From Microbacterium invictum (lineage in GTDB: Bacteria; Actinomycetota; Actinomycetes; Actinomycetales; Microbacteriaceae): a stretch of DNA of 64,000 bases. Below, piece by piece: positions 55,410 through 64,000 of this stretch. Within the stretch, counting starts at the first letter, position 1. Each line of letters begins with the position of its first letter. Location of the stretch: positions 1,612,001 to 1,676,000 of the forward strand of contig NZ_CP139779.1 of the NCBI RefSeq assembly GCF_034421375.1. The letters are read 5' to 3'. The notes beneath the pieces were generated by a model, which made no database searches, was not told the origin of the DNA, and worked only from the letters and a program-made list of their open reading frames with translations. The position numbers and the translations under genes are program-made.

Positions 55410-56819
55410 GTGTCCGAAGCCCCGCTCGTCGTCGTCGCGAACAGACTCCCGGTGGATCGAGACCCCGATGGCGGGTGGCGCCAGTCGCCGGGGGGCCTGG
55501 TCACCGCGCTCGAACCGGTGATGCGTCGCACCCGCGGCGCATGGGTCGGCTGGGCGGGCAAGCCCGGCCTCGACATCGAGCCCTTCGATTTCGAGGGCAC
55601 GCACCTGCACCCGGTACGGCTCGACGCCGACGAGGTCGAGAACTACTACGAGGGCTTCTCGAACGACACCATCTGGCCGCTGTACCACGACGTGATCTCC
55701 GCGCCGCGGTATCGCCGCGTGTGGTGGGACGCCTACGTCGCCGTCAACGAGCGCTTCGCCGCAGCCGCCGCGGACGTGGCCGCGGAGGGCGCCACGGTCT
55801 GGGTGCAGGACTATCAGCTGCAGCTCGTGCCGCAGCTGCTCCGCGACAAGCGGCCCGACCTCACGATCGGCTACTTCCACCACATACCCTTCCCCGCATA
55901 CGGGCTGTTCGCTCAGCTGCCGTGGCGTCGCCAGGTGCTCGAGGGACTTCTCGGTGCGGATGTCATCGGCTTCCAGCGGGTGCAGGACGCCGGCAACTTC
56001 GCCCGCGCCGTCCGTCGGCAGCTGCGCCTTGACACGAAGGCCAGCGGGATCACCGTCCCGCTCCCCGACGGGGGAGAGCGACTCGCTCTCGCCCGGGCGT
56101 TCCCGATATCGATCGACGCCGACTCGTACATCGAGATGGCCCGCCGGCCCGAGATCCAGGCCCGGGCGGCGGAGATCCGCGCGAGCCTGGGCAACCCGAA
56201 GAAGATCCTCCTCGGGGTCGACCGTCTGGACTACACGAAGGGCATCCGCCACCGGCTGAAGGCCTTCGGCGAGCTTCTCGAAGACGGCCGGGTCAAGACC
56301 GAGGACGTCACCCTCGTCCAGGTCGCCAGCCCCAGCCGAGAGAGGGTGGAGGCGTACATGCAGCTGCGCGACGAGATCGAGGTGATGGTGGGGCGCATCA
56401 ACGGCGACCACGACACCATGCACCACACCGCGATCCGTTACCTGCATCAGTCCTTCCCGCGCGAGGAGATGGTCGCGCTGTACCTCGCATCCGACGTGAT
56501 GCTCGTCACCGCCCTCCGTGACGGGATGAATCTCGTGGCCAAGGAGTACGTCGCGAGCCGCGTCGACAACCGCGGCGTGCTGGTCCTCAGCGAGTTCGCC
56601 GGAGCGGCCGACGAACTCGGCAGCGCGATCCGGATCAACCCCCACGACATCGACGGACTGAAGGATGCCGTCGTCCGCGCGATCGAGATGCCCGGCGCGG
56701 AGCAGGGACGGCGGATGCGGGCTCTGCGCAAGCGCGTGCTGGAGCACGATGTCGAGGACTGGTCCCGCGAGTTCCTCGACACCCTCGCGGACGTCTCGCG
56801 GGCAAGGACGTCAGCATGA
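55410..56819 (+). CDS. otsA: Trehalose-6-phosphate synthase
   Basis: 469 residues from GTG 55410. It joins UDP-glucose (or another NDP-glucose) to glucose-6-phosphate. PGGLVTAL, HIPFPAYGLFAQLPWR and DRLDYTKGI are family segments. Coupled to otsB by a 4-base overlap; trehalose protects against osmotic and drying stress. TTGACA at 55321 has no fitting -10. Confidence 0.95.
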   Translation: MSEAPLVVVANRLPVDRDPDGGWRQSPGGLVTALEPVMRRTRGAWVGWAGKPGLDIEPFDFEGTHLHPVRLDADEVENYYEGFSNDTIWPLYHDVISAPRYRRVWWDAYVAVNERFAAAAADVAAEGATVWVQDYQLQLVPQLLRDKRPDLTIGYFHHIPFPAYGLFAQLPWRRQVLEGLLGADVIGFQRVQDAGNFARAVRRQLRLDTKASGITVPLPDGGERLALARAFPISIDADSYIEMARRPEIQARAAEIRASLGNPKKILLGVDRLDYTKGIRHRLKAFGELLEDGRVKTEDVTLVQVASPSRERVEAYMQLRDEIEVMVGRINGDHDTMHHTAIRYLHQSFPREEMVALYLASDVMLVTALRDGMNLVAKEYVASRVDNRGVLVLSEFAGAADELGSAIRINPHDIDGLKDAVVRAIEMPGAEQGRRMRALRKRVLEHDVEDWSREFLDTLADVSRARTSA

Positions 56820-57616
56820 CATCGGCGCGGACCGATCCCTCCCGCATCGACGACGAGATCGAACGCCTCGCGACCACCCCGCGCCTCCTCGTCGCGCTCG
56901 ACTTCGACGGGACGCTGGCGCCTCTCCAGGACGAGCCGATGGACGCGCGGATGACCGATGACGCCCGCGCCGCCGTGCTCGCGCTCACGGGGGCGCCGGG
57001 CACCACCGTCGCCTTCGTGTCGGGGCGGAGCCTCCACGACCTGCGTGTCATCGGCGAGCACGACGACGACTCGCCGATCCTGCTCGCGGGATCGCACGGT
57101 GCCGAATTCTGGAGCCCGGGCTCGGGCGCGGCATCCACGCCCGACGACGCCGACGACGGGGAGTTGCGCGATCGGCTGCGCGCCCGGGCGGAGGCGATCA
57201 CTGCAGACCTGGACGGCGTGTGGATCGAGCCCAAGTCCTTCGGCTTCGGCGTCCACACCAGGCTCGCGACCCCGGATGACGCCGCGCGCGCGCGCGACGC
57301 CATCGACAGCATCGTCGTCCGCGACGCCCCGCACTGGCGTCGCCGTACCGGGCACAACATCGTCGAGTACGCCTTCCGGCACGAGGGGAAGGACACCGCC
57401 GTCGCGACGCTGCGCGAACGGATCGGAGCGACGGCGGTGCTGTTCGCCGGAGACGACGTCACCGACGAGGACGCGCTGCGCAGCCTCGACGGCGACGACC
57501 TCGGCATCCACGTCGGAACCGGTGAGACCGCCGCGACGATCGCCGTGCCCGACATCGCCGCGCTCGCCCGATTGCTGCAACGCCTCGCGGAACGGCGGGT
57601 CGCGGGACGGGAATAG
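56816..57616 (+). CDS. otsB: Trehalose-phosphatase
   Basis: 266 residues of the HAD superfamily. The nucleophile motif is ALDFDGTLAP near residue 30, and FAGDDVTDEDAL is the late metal motif. It removes phosphate from trehalose-6-phosphate made by OtsA. Confidence 0.94.
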   Translation: MTSARTDPSRIDDEIERLATTPRLLVALDFDGTLAPLQDEPMDARMTDDARAAVLALTGAPGTTVAFVSGRSLHDLRVIGEHDDDSPILLAGSHGAEFWSPGSGAASTPDDADDGELRDRLRARAEAITADLDGVWIEPKSFGFGVHTRLATPDDAARARDAIDSIVVRDAPHWRRRTGHNIVEYAFRHEGKDTAVATLRERIGATAVLFAGDDVTDEDALRSLDGDDLGIHVGTGETAATIAVPDIAALARLLQRLAERRVAGRE

Positions 57617-57619
57617 ACT
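57614..57619 (+). promoter_or_regulatory. -10 box TAGACT for ilvD
   Basis: It ends 6 bases before ATG 57626 and overlaps the otsB stop codon, so ilvD can be transcribed on its own despite the 9-base gap. Confidence 0.5.
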
Positions 57620-57625
57620 GCGAGC

Positions 57626-59344
57626 ATGGTGCGCTCCGACATCCCCGATCCCTCCACCGTCGACATCAAGCCGCGCAGTCGCGTCGTCACCGACGGCATC
57701 GAGGCCACCACGTCGCGGGGCATGCTCCGCGGTGTCGGAATGGGGGATGAGGACTGGGACAAGCCCCAGATCGGCATCGCGTCGAGCTGGAACGAGATCA
57801 CCCCCTGCAACCTCAGCCTCGACCGCCTCGCACAGGGCGCCAAGGAGGGCGTGCACGCCGGCGGCGGGTATCCGCTGCAGTTCGGGACCATCTCGGTCTC
57901 GGACGGCATCTCGATGGGGCACGAGGGCATGCACTTCTCGCTGGTCTCGCGCGAGGTGATCGCCGACTCGGTCGAGACGGTGATGATGGCCGAGCGTCTC
58001 GACGGCTCCGTCCTGCTCGCCGGATGCGACAAGTCCATTCCGGGCATGCTCATGGCGTCGGCCCGCCTCGACCTCTCGAGCGTCTTCCTCTACGCCGGCT
58101 CGATCGCACCGGGGTGGGTCAAGCTCTCGGACGGCACCGAGAAGGAGATCACCATCATCGACTCGTTCGAAGGGGTCGGTGCGTGTCTCGCCGGTCGCAT
58201 GAGCGAGGCCGACCTCAAGCGGATCGAGTGCGCCTTCGCCCCGGGCGAAGGTGCCTGCGGCGGCATGTACACCGCCAACACGATGGCGTCGGTGGCCGAG
58301 GCGCTGGGTCTGAGCCTCCCGGGCTCGGCCGCACCCCCCTCGGCGGACCGCCGCCGGGACTACTTCGCGCGGCGTTCAGGAGAAGCAGTGGTCAACCTCT
58401 TGAAGCAGGGCATCACGACCCGCGACATCCTCACCAAGGAGGCGTTCGAGAACGCCATCGCGCTCGCCATGGCCCTTGGCGGATCGACGAACGTGGTCCT
58501 GCACCTGCTCGCCATCGCCAACGAGGCCGAGATCGAGCTGGACCTGCACGACTTCAACCGCATCGGAGACCGGGTTCCCCACGTGGCCGACATGAAGCCG
58601 TTCGGGAAGTACGTCATGAACGACGTCGACCGGCACGGCGGCATCCCGGTCGTCATGAAGGCGATGCTCGACGAGGGTCTGCTCCACGGCGACGCGCTGA
58701 CCGTCACCGGCAAGACCCTCGCCGAGAATCTTCGCGACCTCGATCCCGACCCGGTCGACGGCGACGTCATCCACCGCTTCGACGACCCGATCCACGCCAC
58801 CGGCGGCATCACGATCCTTCACGGCTCGGCCGCCCCCCAGGGCGCCGTGGTGAAGACGGCGGGGTTCGACGCGGCCGTCTTCGAGGGCCCGGCGAGGGTC
58901 TTCGAGCGCGAGCGTGCGGCCATGGATGCACTCGAGGCCGGGCAGATCTCCGCCGGCGACGTCGTCGTCATCCGCTACGAAGGACCCAAGGGCGGCCCGG
59001 GCATGCGGGAGATGCTCGCCATCACCGCCGCCATCAAGGGCGCAGGGCTCGGAAAAGATGTACTACTCTTGACGGACGGGCGATTCTCAGGCGGCACAAC
59101 CGGCCTGTGCATCGGCCACATAGCACCCGAAGCGGTGGACGCAGGTCCCATCGCCTTCGTGCGCGATGGTGATCTGATACGGGTCGATATCGCGGCTCGC
59201 ACTCTCGACCTACTCGTCGATGACGCAGAGCTGAGCTCCCGCCGTGAGGGCTGGGAGCCCCTCCCCCCGCGCTATACCCGTGGCGTCCTGGCCAAGTACT
59301 CGCGACTCGTGCGCTCCGCAGCGGAGGGCGCGGTCACCGGTTAG
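57626..59344 (+). CDS. ilvD: Dihydroxy-acid dehydratase
   Basis: 572 residues. It forms the 2-oxo acids of valine and isoleucine. Iron-sulfur cysteines at 61 (TPCN), 134 (GCDKSIPGM) and 211 ([12 protein letters not shown]) are in place. First of ilvD-ilvB-ilvN-ilvC, 45 bases before ilvB. Confidence 0.96.
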   Translation: MVRSDIPDPSTVDIKPRSRVVTDGIEATTSRGMLRGVGMGDEDWDKPQIGIASSWNEITPCNLSLDRLAQGAKEGVHAGGGYPLQFGTISVSDGISMGHEGMHFSLVSREVIADSVETVMMAERLDGSVLLAGCDKSIPGMLMASARLDLSSVFLYAGSIAPGWVKLSDGTEKEITIIDSFEGVGACLAGRMSEADLKRIECAFAPGEGACGGMYTANTMASVAEALGLSLPGSAAPPSADRRRDYFARRSGEAVVNLLKQGITTRDILTKEAFENAIALAMALGGSTNVVLHLLAIANEAEIELDLHDFNRIGDRVPHVADMKPFGKYVMNDVDRHGGIPVVMKAMLDEGLLHGDALTVTGKTLAENLRDLDPDPVDGDVIHRFDDPIHATGGITILHGSAAPQGAVVKTAGFDAAVFEGPARVFERERAAMDALEAGQISAGDVVVIRYEGPKGGPGMREMLAITAAIKGAGLGKDVLLLTDGRFSGGTTGLCIGHIAPEAVDAGPIAFVRDGDLIRVDIAARTLDLLVDDAELSSRREGWEPLPPRYTRGVLAKYSRLVRSAAEGAVTG

Positions 59345-59374
59345 GCCTGCTTCCCGCATCCGTTCCACCCATCT

Positions 59375-59388
59375 GTGAGGATCCTCAC
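59375..59388. promoter_or_regulatory. Perfect 14-base palindrome covering the ilvB ribosome site
   Basis: GTGAGGATCCTCAC ends 1 base before ATG 59390 and contains GAGGA. In RNA it would be self-complementary, but a hairpin with no loop bases is strained, so a protein operator or chance must be considered too. Confidence 0.4.
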
Positions 59389-59389
59389 C

Positions 59390-61198
59390 ATGCCCGCCGA
59401 ATCCGCCACGGCCATTCCCCGGCCTCCCGCTCGCGCCGCGGCCCCCTCCGCGCCCGTGCTCACGGGCGCGCAGGCGGTCGTCCGCTCCCTCGAACTGCTC
59501 GGCGTCACCGACGTCTTCGGTCTTCCCGGGGGCGCGATCCTCCCCGTCTACGACCCGCTGATGGACACCTCCGAGATCCGTCACATCCTGGTCCGCCACG
59601 AGCAGGGCGCCGGCCATGCGGCCGAGGGGTACGCCTCGGCGTCCGGACGGGTCGGCGTCGCCATCGCCACGTCGGGCCCCGGCGCCACGAACCTCGTCAC
59701 CGCGATCGCGGACGCCTATATGGACTCCGTTCCGATCGTCGCCATCACCGGTCAGGTGTTCTCCAACCTCATGGGAACCGACGCCTTCCAGGAGGCCGAC
59801 ATCGTCGGCATCACGATGCCGATCACCAAGCACTCCTTCCTGGTCAAGCGTGCCGAGGACATCCCGGGGGCCATCGCGGCCGCGTTCGAGATCGCGTCCA
59901 CGGGCAGGCCGGGGCCGGTGCTGGTGGACATCACCAAGGACGCCCAGCAGGCCGAGGCGCCGTTCCACTGGCCGCCCAGGATCGACCTTCCGGGGTATCG
60001 CCCCGTCACCCGGGCCCACGGCAAGCAGATCCAGGCCGCGGCGCAGCTGATCGCTCAGGCCAAGAAGCCCGTGCTCTACGTCGGCGGGGGAGTCATCCGC
60101 GCCCGCGCCGCCGAAGAGCTTCGGTCGCTGGCCGAGGCCACCGGTGCGCCGGTCGTGACGACCCTCATGGCCCGCGGCGCCTTCCCCGACTCGCACCCGC
60201 AGCACCTCGGCATGCCGGGCATGCACGGGACGGTGCCGGCGGTTCTCGCCCTCCAGGAGTCCGACCTCCTCATCGCCCTCGGATCGCGCTTCGACGACCG
60301 CGTCACCGGCAAGGCGGCTCTGTTCGCCCCCGCAGCCCAGGTCGTGCACGTCGACATCGATCCCGCCGAGATCGGCAAGATCCGGGCGGCCGACGTGCCG
60401 ATCGTGGGCGATCTCAAAGAGGTGCTGCCCGACCTCGAGGCGGCCTACCGCGCGGTCAGTGCGGATATCGCCCCCGACATCGCGCAGTGGTGGTCGTTCC
60501 TCGACGGCCTGCGCGACGAGTTCCCGCTGGGCTACGCCCCGACCACCGACGGACTCCTCGCCCCGCAGCACGTCATCCAGCGCATCGGCGAACTGACCGG
60601 GCCCGAGGGCATCTACGCCGCAGGGGTGGGGCAGCACCAGATGTGGGCGGCGCAGTTCATCAAGTACGAGCGTCCGAACGCCTGGCTGAACTCCGGCGGT
60701 GCGGGCACCATGGGCTACTCCGTGCCGGCCGCGATGGGCGCCAAGGTCGCCGAGCCCGATCGCGTCGTCTGGGCGATCGACGGCGACGGCTGCTTCCAGA
60801 TGACCAACCAGGAGCTCGCCACCTGCGCCATCAACAAGATCCCGATCAAGGTCGCGATCATCAACAACTCCTCGCTCGGCATGGTGCGCCAGTGGCAGAC
60901 GCTGTTCTACGACGGTCGCTACTCGCACACCGACCTCAACACCGGACACGACACCATCCGAATCCCCGACTTCGTCAAGCTGGCAGAGGCGTACGGGTGC
61001 CTGGCGATCCGCGTCGAGCGTGCCGAGGACGTCGACGCGGCCATCCAGAAGGCGCTAGAGACCAACGACCGTCCGGTCGTCATCGATTTCGTCGTGAGCG
61101 CCGACGCGATGGTGTGGCCGATGGTGCCGCAGGGCGTCAGCAACAGCTACATCCAGTACGCCCGCGACCACTCGCCGGCCTTCGAGCGGGAGATGTGA
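59390..61198 (+). CDS. ilvB: Acetolactate synthase large subunit
   Basis: 602 residues from ATG 59390. It condenses pyruvate with pyruvate or 2-oxobutyrate using thiamine diphosphate. The catalytic glutamate is in [13 protein letters not shown]; the cofactor motif runs from GDGCFQM to NNSSLGMV. The first 25 residues are Pro/Ala-rich. Partner IlvN starts 1 base after its stop. Confidence 0.96.
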   Translation: MPAESATAIPRPPARAAAPSAPVLTGAQAVVRSLELLGVTDVFGLPGGAILPVYDPLMDTSEIRHILVRHEQGAGHAAEGYASASGRVGVAIATSGPGATNLVTAIADAYMDSVPIVAITGQVFSNLMGTDAFQEADIVGITMPITKHSFLVKRAEDIPGAIAAAFEIASTGRPGPVLVDITKDAQQAEAPFHWPPRIDLPGYRPVTRAHGKQIQAAAQLIAQAKKPVLYVGGGVIRARAAEELRSLAEATGAPVVTTLMARGAFPDSHPQHLGMPGMHGTVPAVLALQESDLLIALGSRFDDRVTGKAALFAPAAQVVHVDIDPAEIGKIRAADVPIVGDLKEVLPDLEAAYRAVSADIAPDIAQWWSFLDGLRDEFPLGYAPTTDGLLAPQHVIQRIGELTGPEGIYAAGVGQHQMWAAQFIKYERPNAWLNSGGAGTMGYSVPAAMGAKVAEPDRVVWAIDGDGCFQMTNQELATCAINKIPIKVAIINNSSLGMVRQWQTLFYDGRYSHTDLNTGHDTIRIPDFVKLAEAYGCLAIRVERAEDVDAAIQKALETNDRPVVIDFVVSADAMVWPMVPQGVSNSYIQYARDHSPAFEREM

Positions 61199-61199
61199 C

Positions 61200-61709
61200 A
61201 TGTCCAGCCACGTGTTGAGCCTCCTGGTGGAGGACAAGCCGGGTCTGCTCACCCGCGTCGCCGGGCTGTTCGCGCGCCGCGGCTTCAACATCGAATCCCT
61301 CGCGGTGGGGGTCACCGAGGTGCCGGGCCTGTCCCGCATCACGGTCGTGGTCGATGTCGACGAACTGCCGCTCGAGCAGGTGACGAAGCAGCTGAACAAG
61401 CTTGTCAACGTCATCAAGATCGTCGAATTGGATGCCACGGCATCGGTCCAGCGCGAGCACATGCTCGTCAAGGTCCGCGCCGACAACGCCAACCGATCGA
61501 ACGTGCTGGAGGTCGTGAACCTCTTCCGCGCCTCGGTGGTCGACTACGCCCCCGACGCCGTCGTGGTCGAGGTCACCGGCGACAAGGGCAAGATCGAGGC
61601 GTTCCTGCGCGCGGTCGAGCCGTTCGGCATCAAGGAGCTCGCCCAGTCCGGGCTCCTCGCCATCGGCCGCGGCGGCAAGAGCATCACCGAGCGCGTCCTG
61701 CGCGGCTGA
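61200..61709 (+). CDS. ilvN: Acetolactate synthase small regulatory subunit
   Basis: 169 residues. The N-terminal ACT domain (LVEDKPGLLTRVAGLF) binds valine for feedback control; a C-terminal regulatory domain follows. It activates IlvB. Confidence 0.95.
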   Translation: MSSHVLSLLVEDKPGLLTRVAGLFARRGFNIESLAVGVTEVPGLSRITVVVDVDELPLEQVTKQLNKLVNVIKIVELDATASVQREHMLVKVRADNANRSNVLEVVNLFRASVVDYAPDAVVVEVTGDKGKIEAFLRAVEPFGIKELAQSGLLAIGRGGKSITERVLRG

Positions 61710-62816
<1,107 letters not shown>

Positions 62817-62846
62817 GCATCCGTCTTCCGTTCACCTGAGCATCCC

Positions 62847-62890
62847 GACCCTGGTGGGCCGCGTTCACCGCGGTCCACCAGGGTCGTCTC
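62847..62890 (+). terminator. Likely terminator after ilvC
   Basis: GACCCTGGTGG (62847-62857) pairs fully with CCACCAGGGTC (62875-62885), with an inner CGCG pairing. The following bases GTCTC are not U-rich, so termination may be partial. The hairpin includes the ribosome site of the next gene. Confidence 0.55.
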
Positions 62891-64000
62891 GTGCGGACGC
62901 TCGTGCCCCTCGGGGCCACCTCGCTCCTGATCCCGATCCTCCTCGCCGCCTCCCCGGCTCCAAGCGTGGCTGCCGGCGGCGAGGCCCGGACCGCCGCACC
63001 GGGCGACGTCGTCATCAGCGAGATCACCCACGGCGGGCCCGGTGGTCCCGGCGGTGCGTTCTTCGAGCTGCACAACACCTCCGCCGAATCCGTCTCGCTG
63101 CGGGGCTGGTCGGTGTTCCGATGCGACGAGGACGGACTCCGGGCAAAGGCCTCGAACCCCGAGACCCCTCTCGACCAGATGATCCTCGACTCCGGCGAGC
63201 GATTCGTCGTCGCTCAGATGACGGCCGACCTGACCGCGCCGCCCGACGCGGTGTTCTCGCAGGCGATGTCGACGCGCGGCTTCGGGCTCGTCCTCGTCGC
63301 TCCGGACGGCGAGGTCGCCGACGCCGTCGCCGCATACCCGTCCGGAGGACGGGAGTCCGGTCTCAGCGAGTGCGGTGATGTCGATGTGCCGGTCGCACTC
63401 GCCTGGGCCCTCGGGGAGAGCTGGCAGCGCACCGCGGATGGCGCCTGGATCCGGGGGGCCGCAACGCCCGGCGCGCCACCGAGCGGGGTGGGGACGCGGC
63501 GGGCGCCGGCCGTCGAGATCACCGAGATCGCTGCCGCGGGGCCGGGCGGACACGGCGACGACGTCGTCGAGCTTCACAACGCCGGAGAGGCGCCGGTCGA
63601 TGTCGGCGGATGGCGCCTCTACCGCTGCACGGCTCTCGGCGAGGCCTCGGGCGACACGCTCCAGCATCTCTTCGCCCCCGGTCGATCGATCGGCGCCGGG
63701 GAGCGGATGGTCATCGGCGGCCCGGAGTACCCCGGCACCCCCGACATCCGTACGGAGACGTCGCTCGCCGATCTCGTCTCCGGAGCCCTCCTGGTCGACG
63801 ACGGCGGCCGGCGGGTGGACGGTGTGACCGTGTCGGCGCAGCACGACACGGCCTGCCAGACCGGACCCGCGCGGCTCGACGGGATCCTGGACCATCGGTC
63901 CGGCCAGAGCTGGCAGAAGACCCCGACCGGCGACTGGCTCGTCGCCGGTCGCACGCCCGGCCTGCCGAACGCCACCGTCGATCTGCGGCAGGAAGAGCCG
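62891..64000 (+). CDS. Secreted lamin-tail-domain protein, 5' part
   Basis: At least 370 residues; the frame is open to the end of the window with no stop. GTG 62891 follows AGGG by 7 bases. A signal peptide (about 1-27) is followed by two related beta-rich units starting DVVISEITHGGPGG and AVEITEIAAAGPGG, each with an FELHN/VELHN strand and a GW motif then RC. These are lamin-tail (LTD) domains. Bacterial LTD proteins are secreted and often joined to nucleases or calcineurin-like enzymes; any such part would lie beyond the window. Confidence 0.82.
   Translation, partial: MRTLVPLGATSLLIPILLAASPAPSVAAGGEARTAAPGDVVISEITHGGPGGPGGAFFELHNTSAESVSLRGWSVFRCDEDGLRAKASNPETPLDQMILDSGERFVVAQMTADLTAPPDAVFSQAMSTRGFGLVLVAPDGEVADAVAAYPSGGRESGLSECGDVDVPVALAWALGESWQRTADGAWIRGAATPGAPPSGVGTRRAPAVEITEIAAAGPGGHGDDVVELHNAGEAPVDVGGWRLYRCTALGEASGDTLQHLFAPGRSIGAGERMVIGGPEYPGTPDIRTETSLADLVSGALLVDDGGRRVDGVTVSAQHDTACQTGPARLDGILDHRSGQSWQKTPTGDWLVAGRTPGLPNATVDLRQEEP

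Overview
The window is high-GC DNA from an actinobacterium, most likely Microbacterium or another member of the Microbacteriaceae. This rests on the actinobacterial tmRNA with a tag ending in ALAA, a DUF222/HNH endonuclease, a DUF3039 protein, an in-frame prfB, prfB-ftsE-ftsX-smpB synteny, a divergent ligD/ku pair, a compact Tad locus, and many genes that begin 6-8 bases after a TAnnnT -10 box (leaderless transcripts). No rRNA, CRISPR array, insertion sequence or phage gene was seen. No gene-free stretch exceeds 300 bases; the longest are 9136-9301 and 36541-36699.

Layout. 1-9.1 kb is envelope-related: the 3' end of an HtrA-type protease, three CDP-glycerol glycerophosphotransferase-like proteins around a family 2 glycosyltransferase, an HNH/DUF222 protein, an EcsC-like protein and a small nucleotidyltransferase. 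9.3-12.4 kb is an ABC exporter whose ATPase carries about 250 extra disordered residues. 12.4-17.3 kb holds DUF3039, pncB, murI-rph-rdgB and a cation diffusion facilitator. 17.3-20.8 kb is the bacterial NHEJ pair ligD/ku. 20.8-22.7 kb has an AhpD-like protein, a DedA protein, tRNA-Leu and a small membrane protein. 22.8-27.4 kb is a seven-gene Tad pilus/secretion operon. 27.4-29.1 kb has DUF1304 and MFS membrane proteins. 29.2-32.9 kb is prfB-ftsE-ftsX-smpB.

32.9-36.5 kb is a cell-surface module (SIMPL protein on the opposite strand, then DUF4397 protein, class F sortase, ECF sigma factor, anti-sigma factor) lying between smpB and ssrA (tmRNA). 37.2-43.4 kb is an alpha-glucoside uptake and hydrolysis locus (GH13 enzyme, two permeases, binding lipoprotein) divergent from a ROK regulator. 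43.4-49.5 kb has two flavoenzymes, a DUF429 protein, a small unknown protein, acetolactate decarboxylase, a lipoprotein and a HisN-like phosphatase, followed by tRNA-Lys. 49.8-55.0 kb is a ketone-body catabolic region (3-hydroxybutyrate dehydrogenase, alpha/beta hydrolase, IclR regulator, two CoA-transferase subunits, thiolase). 55.4-57.6 kb is otsAB (trehalose). 57.6-62.8 kb is ilvD-ilvB-ilvN-ilvC. The window ends inside a secreted lamin-tail-domain protein that has no stop codon here.

How the genes work together. IlvBN makes acetolactate, which IlvC and IlvD take toward valine and isoleucine and which the acetolactate decarboxylase at 47.3-48.1 kb could divert to acetoin. The ketone-body enzymes turn 3-hydroxybutyrate into two acetyl-CoA. 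The most distinctive candidate systems are the sigma factor/sortase/DUF4397 module with a non-LPxTG sorting-like tail, the polyol-phosphate polymer cluster, and the ABC ATPase with a histone-tail-like N-terminus.
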